A stretch of DNA of 24,620 nucleotides from an uncultured Bacteriovorax sp. (GCA_946482295.1 CAMLRB010000022.1:1-24620); one strand, 5' to 3'. Shown: positions 1-6,960, counted from the stretch's first letter. Notes: generated by a model not told the origin, from the letters alone. Numbers and translations are program-made.

Positions 1-445
1 CTACAGGAGCAATGGCCGCAATGATATTTGATCGTTGGCAAGCGAGCTGATAGGTAAATAGACCGCCGGTCGAAAATCCTGTCGCATAGATTTTTTGAGC
101 ATCAACTTTTGCTTTCTTCTTTAATTCATCAACAAGATTATCAATAAAAGGCAAATCATTTTCATTCCAAATTTTATTAATGGCATTTGGATAAACGATG
201 ATGAAATGTTCTTTAGATGAGAGTGTCGTCCATTTTGTCACATCGTCAAGTCGATCGGCCGCTGTTTCACTTGAATGAAATGCAAGTATAAGAGGACACT
301 CTTTAATCTGACATTGCGAAGGAATAAATTGCCACCAGCCACGAACCTGTTTATTCACTTCCATATAGCGATAATCTAGCCTGGATTCTTGGGCCCAAAT
401 TCCGCTCGAGAGAATGAAAAAAAAGATCGATTTAATGATAGACAT
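1..445 (-). CDS. Secreted alpha/beta-hydrolase, PHB depolymerase/feruloyl esterase (LpqC) type, 3' part cut by window edge
   Basis: The reading frame begins at ATG 445 and runs off the left edge after 148 codons, so only the N-terminal half is seen. Residues 1-18 form a Sec signal peptide ending in IWA, so the enzyme should be periplasmic or secreted. A core strand (PLILAFHSSE, residues 51-60) precedes the nucleophile elbow ATGFSTGGLF, where Ser125 in G-F-S-T-G is the expected catalytic serine. The segment around it (KIYATGFSTGG...YQLAC) is typical of the extracellular polyhydroxybutyrate depolymerase/feruloyl esterase group of alpha/beta-hydrolases, which cleave polymer or aromatic esters. 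The catalytic Asp and His would lie outside the window. The family call is good; the substrate is unknown. Confidence 0.75.
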   Translation of the reverse strand, partial: MSIIKSIFFFILSSGIWAQESRLDYRYMEVNKQVRGWWQFIPSQCQIKECPLILAFHSSETAADRLDDVTKWTTLSSKEHFIIVYPNAINKIWNENDLPFIDNLVDELKKKAKVDAQKIYATGFSTGGLFTYQLACQRSNIIAAIAPV

Positions 446-496
446 ACTTATCCCCAGGTTGAACCTAGGGATACGTAATCATAAAAAGTGTGAGTT

Positions 497-862
497 TTAT
501 TGGCAGAATTGGTCAACCATATTCAAAATATGGTCGATATCAACAGGCTTTTTGATGTAGGCCTGAGCTTGTAATTTTTTTTGCTTTTCTAAAATGTGAC
601 CGTCAGCAGACATGACAATGACCGGCACCGATGAAAGATGTGGGTCAGCGGATTTTTCAGCGTAAAATTGAAACCCATCTTTAACAGGCATCATAAGATC
701 TAAAAGGATGAGATTAGGAAGTTGTGACGCTTGTGAAAGCTTATCAATTCCTATTTGGCCATTTTCTGCTGTCGTAACGTCATAGCCTTCGCTCTCTAGG
801 AGCTCAGCAAGGGCCTCTCGAATGTCTTGGTCATCCTCGACTACAAAGACTTTCTTATTCAT
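497..862 (-). CDS. Stand-alone CheY-like response regulator receiver protein
   Basis: This is a single receiver domain of 121 residues with no output domain. The acidic pair Asp10-Asp11, phospho-acceptor Asp55 (LLDLMMP), Ser85 (VMSADG) and the lysine before Pro106 (IKKP) are all in place, so it should accept phosphate from a histidine kinase and signal by protein contact. I chose ATG 862 because GGGAG lies about 6-7 bases upstream. The frame is open to an ATG at 937, which would add 25 residues, but the purine tract there abuts the start codon with no spacing. No kinase or chemotaxis gene is adjacent, so the partner is unknown. Family very sure, role open. Confidence 0.9.
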   Translation of the reverse strand: MNKKVFVVEDDQDIREALAELLESEGYDVTTAENGQIGIDKLSQASQLPNLILLDLMMPVKDGFQFYAEKSADPHLSSVPVIVMSADGHILEKQKKLQAQAYIKKPVDIDHILNMVDQFCQ

Positions 863-999
863 GTATTCTCCCGATGCATCTTCATTAATGCTCTCCTTAA
901 GAGCATCTAAAATTTGATATTCATTGTATAGCCCCATCCTTTAGAGAAATTTTGGATAGAAGCATCTAGTATTGGATATCGCATGGATACACAGAGAAT

Positions 1000-1029
1000 C
1001 TGACAGTAAATGTTAGTAGGGCATATAAT
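1000..1029 (+). promoter_or_regulatory. Predicted sigma70-type promoter with no obvious gene (rightward)
   Basis: CTGACA (1000-1005) and a perfect TATAAT (1024-1029) are separated by 18 bases on the plus strand. The next plus-strand gene is the thioredoxin at 1603, and the sequence in between is coding on the minus strand. If active, it would make an antisense or small RNA, or a long leader for the thioredoxin. This rests on motif match only. Confidence 0.35.
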
Positions 1030-1049
1030 TTAATTGGAATTACCGCATA

Positions 1050-1072
1050 TTGCTATCAATTATCGGTAGCAA
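1050..1072 (-). terminator. Possible weak hairpin terminator after the small secreted protein gene
   Basis: TTGCTATC (1050-1057) and GGTAGCAA (1065-1072) form a stem of about 8 bp with one mismatch and a 7-base loop, immediately downstream of the minus-strand stop at 1077. There is no T-run on the minus strand after it, so intrinsic termination would be weak. It may instead be a 3' end stabiliser or part of an RNA made from the plus-strand promoter at 1000-1029. Confidence 0.3.
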
Positions 1073-1076
1073 AATG

Positions 1077-1541
1077 TCATAGCTGAATACATTCCGCGTG
1101 TTTTTTAATTTCACGATTAAGGTATCCGCCATCAACAACGGTGTGCAGAATATTGTCCTGTTTATAAAATTTTGTCGTGAACTCACCCACTTTTATTCCA
1201 AGTGAGAAGACTTCAGAGCGAGCAACGACAGCAGCTCCTGCGCACTGAGAGCGTGTATCAATTCTTAAAGTGACTCCATACTTAGGAACTTTAATTTTGC
1301 GGCTCACTTTTTCGCCATCAGTCCTTAATGTTTCATTTTGAAGTTCGTCATCTTCATCGCCATTTACTTTTTTAATATCGTAATAACGAGTTCCATTTTT
1401 TACATACTCTGTGATTACGATTTCCGCTGCCGGATTATAAGATTTCGTTTCACAGTGAGCATACTCACCAGCGAGTTGAGGACAGGCCCATATAGGTAGA
1501 GAAAATAATGTTAAGAAAATTGTAGTGAGTGTTGTTTTCAT
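1077..1541 (-). CDS. Small secreted cysteine-containing protein, unknown function
   Basis: The predicted protein has 154 residues. Residues 1-19 form a Sec signal peptide (hydrophobic TTIFLTLFSLPIW, ending WA). The mature protein begins C-P-Q-L-A-G-E-Y-A-H-C, with Cys20 and Cys30, and has two further cysteines near the middle and the C-terminus, so disulfides in the periplasm are likely. The lipobox is poor (PIWAC), so I favour a soluble exported protein over a lipoprotein, without certainty. ATG 1541 was chosen because it starts the signal peptide and has GGAG about 10 bases upstream; the frame extends to 1577 but would put 12 unsuitable residues in front of it. I do not recognise the family. 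Confidence 0.75.
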   Translation of the reverse strand: MKTTLTTIFLTLFSLPIWACPQLAGEYAHCETKSYNPAAEIVITEYVKNGTRYYDIKKVNGDEDDELQNETLRTDGEKVSRKIKVPKYGVTLRIDTRSQCAGAAVVARSEVFSLGIKVGEFTTKFYKQDNILHTVVDGGYLNREIKKHAECIQL

Positions 1542-1602
1542 TTTGATTACGCTCCAAATTCCATGATAATTGAGCATGTAGGGTCAAGTAAAGGAGACAT
1601 TC

Positions 1603-1947
1603 ATGGGTTCAAAAATTGTCACGCTGAAAAACATTGAAGAAGTGCTAGATAAACACGAAATTGTTTTTTTAGATTTCTGGGCGAGTTGGTGTGAACCTTG
1701 TAAAGTCTTTGGGCCTATATTTGAGAGTGTTGCAAAAAAAAATCCGGATCTATTTTTTGGAAAAGTTGACACTGAGATTGAGCAAGAATTAAGTGCAGAT
1801 TTTTCAGTTCGCTCAATTCCTACTTTGGTCATCATGAAAGAGAAAACGATTATCTATGCTGAAGCAGGAATGAAACCGGAATACATCCTCAATCAAATGG
1901 TTGCCGACGTCCGAGCATTGGACGTCAGCACCCTTGAACAAGAATAG
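1603..1947 (+). CDS. Thioredoxin-family protein with WCEPC active site
   Basis: This 114-residue protein has the thioredoxin fold: FLDFWASWCEPCK with active-site Cys30 and Cys33, and the cis-proline loop SIPT (Pro73). There is no signal peptide, so it is cytoplasmic. It should reduce or exchange disulfides on client proteins using electrons from thioredoxin reductase. The usual active-site Gly-Pro is Glu-Pro here, which is expected to change redox potential or partner choice. AAAGGAG lies about 8 bases before the ATG. The gene is convergent with the secreted protein gene at 1950 with only 2 bases between stop codons, and a perfect 7-bp hairpin (1906-1926) sits inside its last codons. Confidence 0.9.
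   Translation: MGSKIVTLKNIEEVLDKHEIVFLDFWASWCEPCKVFGPIFESVAKKNPDLFFGKVDTEIEQELSADFSVRSIPTLVIMKEKTIIYAEAGMKPEYILNQMVADVRALDVSTLEQE
1906..1926. other. Intragenic inverted repeat at the 3' end of the thioredoxin gene
   Basis: GACGTCC (1906-1912) and GGACGTC (1920-1926) are perfect 7-bp arms around a 7-base loop, placed about 20 bases before the thioredoxin stop and just downstream of the convergent gene's stop. Neither side has a T-run. It could mark or protect the 3' ends of the two convergent transcripts. Chance is possible, although GC-rich arms stand out in this AT-rich DNA. Confidence 0.4.
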
Positions 1948-1949
1948 TT

Positions 1950-2840
1950 TTACTGCCACCAATTATCTTCTTTCATCAGGCAGCGTTCAGCACCTTTGAC
2001 TTGTGCTTTGAATGGATGTTTCCACGTTTTAACTTTTGTCGCACCTAAGGCCATGCTGTCACTTAAGAAAACGTGTGCGCCATTACCTGCCCAGTAATCA
2101 GTACAGATAACAAAGTTCCCAAGAGTCACACAATATTCTTTCATGGCCTCGAGTGCATCTTCTGTAGATACCTTTTCAACTTTTTTCAGTTCATCAAGTG
2201 ACATTAATTTCTTTTCGTAAATAGATGAGATGAGACGTTTGAAATCGTAATCTTTGTGAATGATAGAACAAATGTAATCATCAATTTGTTTGATTTTAGG
2301 ATCAGTATTATCAATCATCGCCGTTGTAGGTTGAGGAGTGACAACTGCCTTTGGTTCTTCTTTTGGACATGTTAATTTTTCTGCCATCTCTTTTGAAACG
2401 GTAGCTGGAACTGCATCATCACAGGCCCCTAAGCTTGTTCCGTTGTGATCATAAAGAGCACAGTCTAACTTAAACTGGCCGTTTACAAAATCATAGCTTC
2501 CAAGAACGACGTATGAGCCACCTGAGAGTTTAACTACGCGTGAGATTTCGGCTTGATCAGCATCCATTGGAAGTGCTCGTTTAGAAATTGTGGCCGGCAG
2601 ACCAGTGCGTGCGATGGCAGCATTAAATTTTGCATTCAACGATTTATTAGGCTGACATGATTCTTTTGCATCAGTGCTTTTTAAAGTACCAACGACAACT
2701 TTTCCTTTTTTGCCTTCTAACAGTTTTGAGATTGGTTTCAAAGACTCATTCATATGAGCTTCAATCGTTTTCAAATCTTTTTCCTGAGCAAATGAAGTTA
2801 TTGAAAAAAGTGCACTTACTAAAAGAAGTTTTTTCATCAT
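1950..2840 (-). CDS. Secreted protein with TolB-N/FlgO-like N-terminal domain, unknown function
   Basis: The protein has 296 residues and a Sec signal peptide (residues 1-18, ending FAQ), so it is periplasmic. Residues about 25-150 have the layout seen in the LpoB/FlgO/TolB-N fold group: an early strand (GKVVVGTL), a helical stretch, then a strand pair around SYVVLGSYDF and a final strand where a 'ligand description' segment ends in DHNGTSLG. This is fold-level resemblance judged by eye, not a firm homology. A Pro/Thr-rich linker (about 158-178) leads to a C-terminal domain with several cysteines and a Trp-rich end. It lies 11 bases downstream of the LPP20/FlgT-like gene, so the two form one operon. 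ATG 2840 is followed directly by a second ATG; either could be used. Confidence 0.7.
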   Translation of the reverse strand: MMKKLLLVSALFSITSFAQEKDLKTIEAHMNESLKPISKLLEGKKGKVVVGTLKSTDAKESCQPNKSLNAKFNAAIARTGLPATISKRALPMDADQAEISRVVKLSGGSYVVLGSYDFVNGQFKLDCALYDHNGTSLGACDDAVPATVSKEMAEKLTCPKEEPKAVVTPQPTTAMIDNTDPKIKQIDDYICSIIHKDYDFKRLISSIYEKKLMSLDELKKVEKVSTEDALEAMKEYCVTLGNFVICTDYWAGNGAHVFLSDSMALGATKVKTWKHPFKAQVKGAERCLMKEDNWWQ

Positions 2841-2851
2841 TTTATACCTGG

Positions 2852-3865
2852 TTAATCCTGGATTAAACCTGGAATGGCCGTCTTAACAGCATCCAAGACA
2901 TTCAAACTCATTTGTTTTGAAGCTGAAGCTAAAGCATCGTCTTCGTTTTCATCTTGTGAGAAGCCTTGAACAGTGGCGCCCTTATTCGTTCCAAGAACTC
3001 TCCCTGTTGCGCGATCTTTTACAATGACAGCAAACTTATAAACAATCGTGTAACCAAGTGCGGTTTTTGTCTTACGAGGAACACCTGCTTCTTTAAATTC
3101 AATTTCAATTCCCTCTTTGCTTTTTACTCCACCCTTTTGAACAGTGAAGCCTTTTCCGCCAATTACAGATTCCGCATCAAGCGCCACTTCTTCATACTTT
3201 GGGAATTCATCGATGTAAAACACGATGCTGCGTTTTGCTTCTTCATAACTTTTATCAAGATCAACTTCAGCGGTTTTAAAATTTTCCCACCAAGAAGGTC
3301 CCGATTCTTTAATATATGTTTTGTACATGTCTGCGCGCAGAATGTATGGCTCATTCACACTAATTTCTTTTTTAGTTGTGTCATACAGACGCACTACTTC
3401 TACGTATTGCTTCTTCTTCATCGCAGAAACAACATCGGCCATTTTCTTATCTAAAACACGCATAAAACCAGCAGCATCTTTGTAAGCAGCTGCTACATCG
3501 AATGTGTAGGCCATACAACTTGTAGTTGCAGAATCAGAATCTTCTTTAAAAAATTTCACGCCAATCATTTTATCAATGTTAGTTGAAACGTTTACGATTC
3601 CTTTATAAGCCGTCGCTTTATCAGTTTCTTCTAAAGTCATTATTGATTCAACATTAGCACGTAATTGAGAAACGATATCTTGATAAGCTCTCTCTTTAGC
3701 TTCGTCCTTGGCCTTCACTTTATCTTTGTTAGTTGAAAGTCCAATTCCAAAAATTGTAGTCGAACTTGGAGTGTAACCTTTCATCAACTCTTCACGATCA
3801 CAGTTAGCGGCCAGGAGCTGCCCGGAAAAAAGTAAAGACATTAATAATGTGTGGGAAGTTTTCAT
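2852..3865 (-). CDS. Secreted LPP20/FlgT-N-like envelope protein
   Basis: The protein has 337 residues with a Sec signal peptide (residues 1-19, ending LLAA). Residues about 35-75 carry the LPP20/FlgT N-domain pattern: a G-I-G strand turn followed by a helix with regularly spaced alanines (KAKDEAKERAYQDIVSQL). A central helical part contains PSWWENF. Residues about 225-335 are mostly strands ending in a helix rich in Ala/Ser. Proteins of this group sit in or under the outer membrane; FlgT and FlgP form flagellar H-ring parts in Vibrio, but no flagellar gene is near, so a flagellar role is not implied. AAGGA lies about 7 bases before ATG 3865. The gene is first in an operon with the 1950-2840 gene and is driven from the region shared with the divergent lipoprotein gene. 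Confidence 0.7.
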   Translation of the reverse strand: MKTSHTLLMSLLFSGQLLAANCDREELMKGYTPSSTTIFGIGLSTNKDKVKAKDEAKERAYQDIVSQLRANVESIMTLEETDKATAYKGIVNVSTNIDKMIGVKFFKEDSDSATTSCMAYTFDVAAAYKDAAGFMRVLDKKMADVVSAMKKKQYVEVVRLYDTTKKEISVNEPYILRADMYKTYIKESGPSWWENFKTAEVDLDKSYEEAKRSIVFYIDEFPKYEEVALDAESVIGGKGFTVQKGGVKSKEGIEIEFKEAGVPRKTKTALGYTIVYKFAVIVKDRATGRVLGTNKGATVQGFSQDENEDDALASASKQMSLNVLDAVKTAIPGLIQD

Positions 3866-3916
3866 AGAGATTTCCTTATTAAGGGGAATGTTAGTTTTTT
3901 TAAATTTTACACCTAA

Positions 3917-3945
3917 AGAATAGATTCCTTTAGTGAATGTTTCAA
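3917..3945 (-). promoter_or_regulatory. Predicted sigma70-type promoter for the 3865 to 1950 operon
   Basis: Read on the minus strand, TTGAAA (3945-3940) and TATTCT (3922-3917) are separated by exactly 17 bases and lie about 50 bases upstream of the start codon at 3865. The -35 box matches consensus in 5 of 6 positions and the -10 box in 4 of 6. The -35 box is embedded in the palindrome at 3938-3956. Confidence 0.5.
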
Positions 3946-3956
3946 CCCTTGAAACA
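3938..3956. promoter_or_regulatory. Perfect palindrome, candidate operator over the -35 box
   Basis: TGTTTCAA-CCC-TTGAAACA: 8-bp perfect arms (3938-3945 and 3949-3956) around 3 bases. It covers the -35 box of the leftward promoter and lies about 17 bases upstream of the -35 of the rightward one, so a dimeric regulator bound here could act on both divergent genes. Confidence 0.5.
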
Positions 3957-3972
3957 CTATTTACCTGACGTA

Positions 3973-4001
3973 TTGAGTTGGAAAAGAAAGAAGTTTATTT
4001 T
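3973..4001 (+). promoter_or_regulatory. Predicted promoter for the LPP20-like lipoprotein gene
   Basis: TTGAGT (3973-3978), 17 bases, then TATTTT (3996-4001), each matching consensus in 4 of 6 positions, about 50 bases upstream of ATG 4053. A small perfect hairpin in the presumed leader (CAATAG-TT-CTATTG, 4019-4032) lies before the ribosome binding site. Confidence 0.35.
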
Positions 4002-4052
4002 TTCATAGATTGGGTGTTCAATAGTTCTATTGTCATTCATAAGGAGACTTCA

Positions 4053-4664
4053 ATGAAATCGAGAGCCCTCATTCTCATTACTCTTGCAGCTGTGCTTGCA
4101 TCATGTTCATCAAAGCAAAAAACGTACGATGGTAAAGATCTTCAACTTACATCTTCAGGTGAAAGTGAAAGACCTTTCTGGACACTTGATGGTGGATACA
4201 AAATCGGAAAATTAAGAGAACACTATAACGACGACGAAGACGAACCAAAGAATGCTTATTTCGTTACACAAGCTTCTGTTATGAGTGCTGATCTTGTCCC
4301 TAATTGCTACAACATGGCCCGTACTCGTGCTTCTGCGGAAGTTTCAGAGCAAGTAAGTGATGTCGTAAAACAAGCAGGCGCAATGGCCGTGACGAATACA
4401 AACACTGAATTTAACAAAATGATTGAAACTCAAAGCAAGAACATGATTGTTGGAGCAGAGATGATCGACAAGACTTGGTTTAAAGTTCAATCAGAAGAAG
4501 CTAATCCATATAAATGTTTTATCGTTCTTTCAGTCCCAAGAAAGAATCTTGATAAACTTCAGCAAAATATGATGACGATGCTTGAAAAAGAAATGAGTGG
4601 TGATCCAGGGATGATCAAACAAGTTCGTGAATCAGTAGAAAAAAGAATGCAAGAGAGCTTCTAA
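4053..4664 (+). CDS. LPP20-like outer-membrane lipoprotein
   Basis: The predicted protein has 203 residues. The signal peptide ends in the lipobox LASC, giving lipid-modified Cys18; the next residues are Ser-Ser-Lys rather than Asp, which fits outer-membrane sorting by Lol. After a short linker comes RPFW, then residues about 70-170 show the LPP20 pattern: a strand (NAYFVTQASV), a helix with spaced alanines (NMARTRASAEVSEQV) and a closing strand pair (YKCFIVLSVPR). The C-terminus is a Met/Glu-rich helix. ATG 4053 was chosen because AAGGAG lies 6 bases upstream and it opens the signal peptide; an upstream in-frame ATG at 3978 lies inside the promoter region. The gene diverges from the LPP20/FlgT-like gene and converges on the COG3014-type gene, with a shared terminator. 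Confidence 0.8.
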   Translation: MKSRALILITLAAVLASCSSKQKTYDGKDLQLTSSGESERPFWTLDGGYKIGKLREHYNDDEDEPKNAYFVTQASVMSADLVPNCYNMARTRASAEVSEQVSDVVKQAGAMAVTNTNTEFNKMIETQSKNMIVGAEMIDKTWFKVQSEEANPYKCFIVLSVPRKNLDKLQQNMMTMLEKEMSGDPGMIKQVRESVEKRMQESF

Positions 4665-4673
4665 GCTTCAAAC

Positions 4674-4704
4674 AAAAAAAAGGGCCATACGGCCCTTTTT
4701 TTTT
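4674..4704. terminator. Strong bidirectional intrinsic terminator
   Basis: GGGCC (4682-4686), loop ATAC, GGCCC (4691-4695), flanked by 8 A (4674-4681) and 9 T (4696-4704). It lies between two convergent stop codons (4664 and 4707) and works in both directions. Confidence 0.92.
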
Positions 4705-4706
4705 AA

Positions 4707-6269
4707 TTAGAAAAATGTTTTAAGTGCGACTTTCTCATCCCCTTTCACATTGAACTTACCCACCAATTTCTCTTCTTTCGAAGCAGTATTAAGCGCATAA
4801 AATTCATAGTCACCAGGTGCAAGTTTGAATGAATTCATTCTCACTTGGTTCGGAAGAGTCATCCAAGAACGAAGATCGGCTTTTTCTGATTCAGCGATGC
4901 CTTTAGAAGCCAAGTTATAGGCCGCAGTTGCTGAAATCATCGCCATCCCTTCACCTATTTTGTCTTTCAACTGACGGTAAGAAAGATAAGCTGCCCCCAA
5001 CGCTGTTAAGTGTTTCGCTGCTACTCTTGCTCCAACGGCCGCTAGACTTGCTGTTGCATTACTATCTATCGTGTAATGGGCCATTTCAGATAATGGATCG
5101 ACAAGAACCGCTGGCTTCTCTGAAACAACACTTCCGGCTTTTTTAATGACGAGTTTGAAGTCTTCATTGTTCGGACGGTATGGAATCGTTGGCATTTCGA
5201 ATTCAATCTTCGGAATGACTTGATCAACGATCACAAGTACATTTTTAGAGAAAGTAATGAAGTCTGCAGCCGTTCCAACAGTGATCGTTGCTTTTTCAAG
5301 ACCAACCGGGAATTCATATTTCTTCACTTCTTTATTAGCAATCAGTCCTTCGTGCCAAACAAGATAAACATTATCTTTATCTTTTTTAGCAAAATTCTTT
5401 ACCTGCTCGTCAGAGTATGAAGTTGCATACTGAGCAAGCGGAGTGCTCGCAACATACGTCGACATGACTGCTTCTGGCTTCATCTCGGGAAGCTTTTTGT
5501 AATCTTTATTGAAGTCAGCAAACTTGTTATTGAAACTCTGGTATGAGTTGTAATATCTCATAACAGTGTTCTTTGACTCTTTATAAAGATTGATCGCAAT
5601 TTGACGGTCTGCTGATGTATCAGCTTTCTCGTGTAGAACTGCTCCCACAAACTTTGCAAGTAGGTCATCTTTGTAAGTCACTTCACCAGCGTAAGTTTTC
5701 TTTAGATCTTCCAGAATAGAATTCCACTCTAATAAGACAGCTTTTGCTGCTGTTAAATGAAATCTTCTTTTTTGATCATCGAGTTTTACTTCAGGGATGT
5801 CTTTTGTTGAAACAACTTTACCATTATCGTCTTTTTGAACTTCTTGGTAAGATTCATAAAGGCCTTTCTCGTATAGATTGTAGTGGGCCAAAATGAGATA
5901 ATAGCGAATCAATGAACGTTCATACTTTTCTCCTGAGTAATTATCAGAAGACGAGTTGATTAACACTCCAGCTACTTTTTTAGAGATTGAAACTGTAAAA
6001 AGTTTGTCTGAAATATCTTTTGCTTGATCAAGATTTTTTAGCGCTTGGTAATAGTCACCACTGTACAGATGAAGTGTTCCCATCTCCAAATGTTTCAAAA
6101 GTTTTGACTCTTGCTCTTTGTAAAGCTGTTCAGTCTTTAAAACTTCTAGTGCCGCTTTATAATCTTTTTTTGAGACTAGTTCACGATATTGAAGAATTTG
6201 TTTCTGGTTCCCTGCACAGCCCGTAAGAACGAGCGTGCAGAGAAGAAATAATGGGAATAAGTGTTTCAT
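4707..6269 (-). CDS. Large lipoprotein with TPR-like N-terminus (COG3014 type)
   Basis: The protein has 520 residues. The lipobox LTGC gives lipid-modified Cys18 followed by Ala-Gly-Asn, predicting the outer membrane. Residues about 25-120 are helical repeats resembling TPRs (YRELVSKKDYKAALEVL, then LYSGDYYQALKNLDQAK). Towards the C-terminus a long helical segment is followed by ADLRSWMTLPNQVRMNSFKL and a short beta-rich end (PGDYEFYAL). This ADxRSW-xxLP signature and the pairing with an LpoB-like gene are what I know from the COG3014 lipoprotein family, whose function is not established. ATG 6269 starts 2 bases after the stop of the LpoB-like gene (6272), so translation is probably coupled; an in-frame TTG at 6278 is possible. 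The gene ends at the bidirectional terminator. Confidence 0.8.
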   Translation of the reverse strand: MKHLFPLFLLCTLVLTGCAGNQKQILQYRELVSKKDYKAALEVLKTEQLYKEQESKLLKHLEMGTLHLYSGDYYQALKNLDQAKDISDKLFTVSISKKVAGVLINSSSDNYSGEKYERSLIRYYLILAHYNLYEKGLYESYQEVQKDDNGKVVSTKDIPEVKLDDQKRRFHLTAAKAVLLEWNSILEDLKKTYAGEVTYKDDLLAKFVGAVLHEKADTSADRQIAINLYKESKNTVMRYYNSYQSFNNKFADFNKDYKKLPEMKPEAVMSTYVASTPLAQYATSYSDEQVKNFAKKDKDNVYLVWHEGLIANKEVKKYEFPVGLEKATITVGTAADFITFSKNVLVIVDQVIPKIEFEMPTIPYRPNNEDFKLVIKKAGSVVSEKPAVLVDPLSEMAHYTIDSNATASLAAVGARVAAKHLTALGAAYLSYRQLKDKIGEGMAMISATAAYNLASKGIAESEKADLRSWMTLPNQVRMNSFKLAPGDYEFYALNTASKEEKLVGKFNVKGDEKVALKTFF

Positions 6270-6271
6270 GA

Positions 6272-6886
6272 CTACCAACCAGATTTACTTTGCTCAGAGT
6301 ATTTCTGAGCTTTCGATCTTACACGAAGAACTTCTTCTGAAGTTTTAAGGTTCGTCATTCTCATGTTAACTGTGTACTGCTTAATTGTTTTTCCATCTCT
6401 TGTTTCTGGGTTCATACGAACAGCTCCAAGAATGATTAAGTCAGCACCAGTTTGCTTTCCAATTTGAACCATCTGCGCAGGATCTACCATCCCTTCGGCC
6501 TGATATTTGATTTCCTTTAAAATTTTCTCGCGAGCTTGATTGTCAATTAATGTGTACTCGCCAGATGCTGAAAATTCATTGAGTAGTTCATCGTTCATGT
6601 CAGCGATTGGGAAATATGGCTCTGAGGTTTCGTTTTGAACTTCCATAATGAATAGTTTAGGTTTTTTCTTCGTCTCACCTAAGTATCTTTGGAAACCTTT
6701 GTGTTTTCCAATTTGCTCTAAGATATCCTTAACTGCATTTTCTGTATCTTTAAGAACCCATTTGTCTGTGATCGAAAGGGCCTTCTCGTCACCTTTGTTG
6801 CCGTCTACGCGCTCAGCTTTGAAGCTTGAACAGCTTGTAAGAACCAATGTCATTGCTAATGCCAGAAGGGATAAACTTCTCTTCAT
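6272..6886 (-). CDS. lpoB: LpoB-like lipoprotein (penicillin-binding protein activator family)
   Basis: The protein has 204 residues with lipobox LTSC (Cys19). Residues about 70-200 have the LpoB domain layout: PKLFIMEVQNETSEP (first strand and the N-E-T turn), a Ser-Gly-Tyr-Leu-like helix end at SGEYTLIDNQARE, the helix with MVQIGKQTGADLIILGAV, and the long strand pair KQYTVNMRMTNLKTSEEVL. In Escherichia coli LpoB reaches from the outer membrane through the peptidoglycan to switch on PBP1b. Here it is paired with a COG3014-type gene rather than placed as in E. coli, so its partner may differ. GAGGAG lies 8 bases before ATG 6886. It has its own promoter (6932-6960) and is separated from the upstream gene by a terminator. 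Confidence 0.8.
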   Translation of the reverse strand: MKRSLSLLALAMTLVLTSCSSFKAERVDGNKGDEKALSITDKWVLKDTENAVKDILEQIGKHKGFQRYLGETKKKPKLFIMEVQNETSEPYFPIADMNDELLNEFSASGEYTLIDNQAREKILKEIKYQAEGMVDPAQMVQIGKQTGADLIILGAVRMNPETRDGKTIKQYTVNMRMTNLKTSEEVLRVRSKAQKYSEQSKSGW

Positions 6887-6931
6887 AAGAAACTCCTCAG
6901 AATAAATTGATACGTGAATGTTATGCAGAAG

Positions 6932-6960
6932 ATTCTAGGATTTATGAAAGAGGGCATCAA
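6932..6960 (-). promoter_or_regulatory. Predicted sigma70-type promoter of the LpoB/COG3014 operon
   Basis: On the minus strand TTGATG (6960-6955), 17 bases, then TAGAAT (6937-6932), the -10 box matching 5 of 6 consensus bases. It lies about 45 bases upstream of the start at 6886 and just downstream of the terminator at 6985-7013. The 9-mer GTGAATGTT (6914-6922, plus-strand reading) between this promoter and the gene also occurs at 3933-3941 in the other regulatory region of the cluster. Confidence 0.5.

Noticed and set aside
862..937. Longer start for the response regulator (ATG 937)
   Set aside because: It adds 25 residues ahead of a complete receiver domain, and its purine tract abuts the ATG; ATG 862 has a properly spaced GGGAG.
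2966..3454. 162-codon plus-strand frame opposite the LPP20/FlgT-like gene
   Set aside because: It lies wholly antisense to a convincing exported protein gene, is rich in Phe/Cys/Asn as reverse-strand frames are, and has no ribosome binding site or domain.
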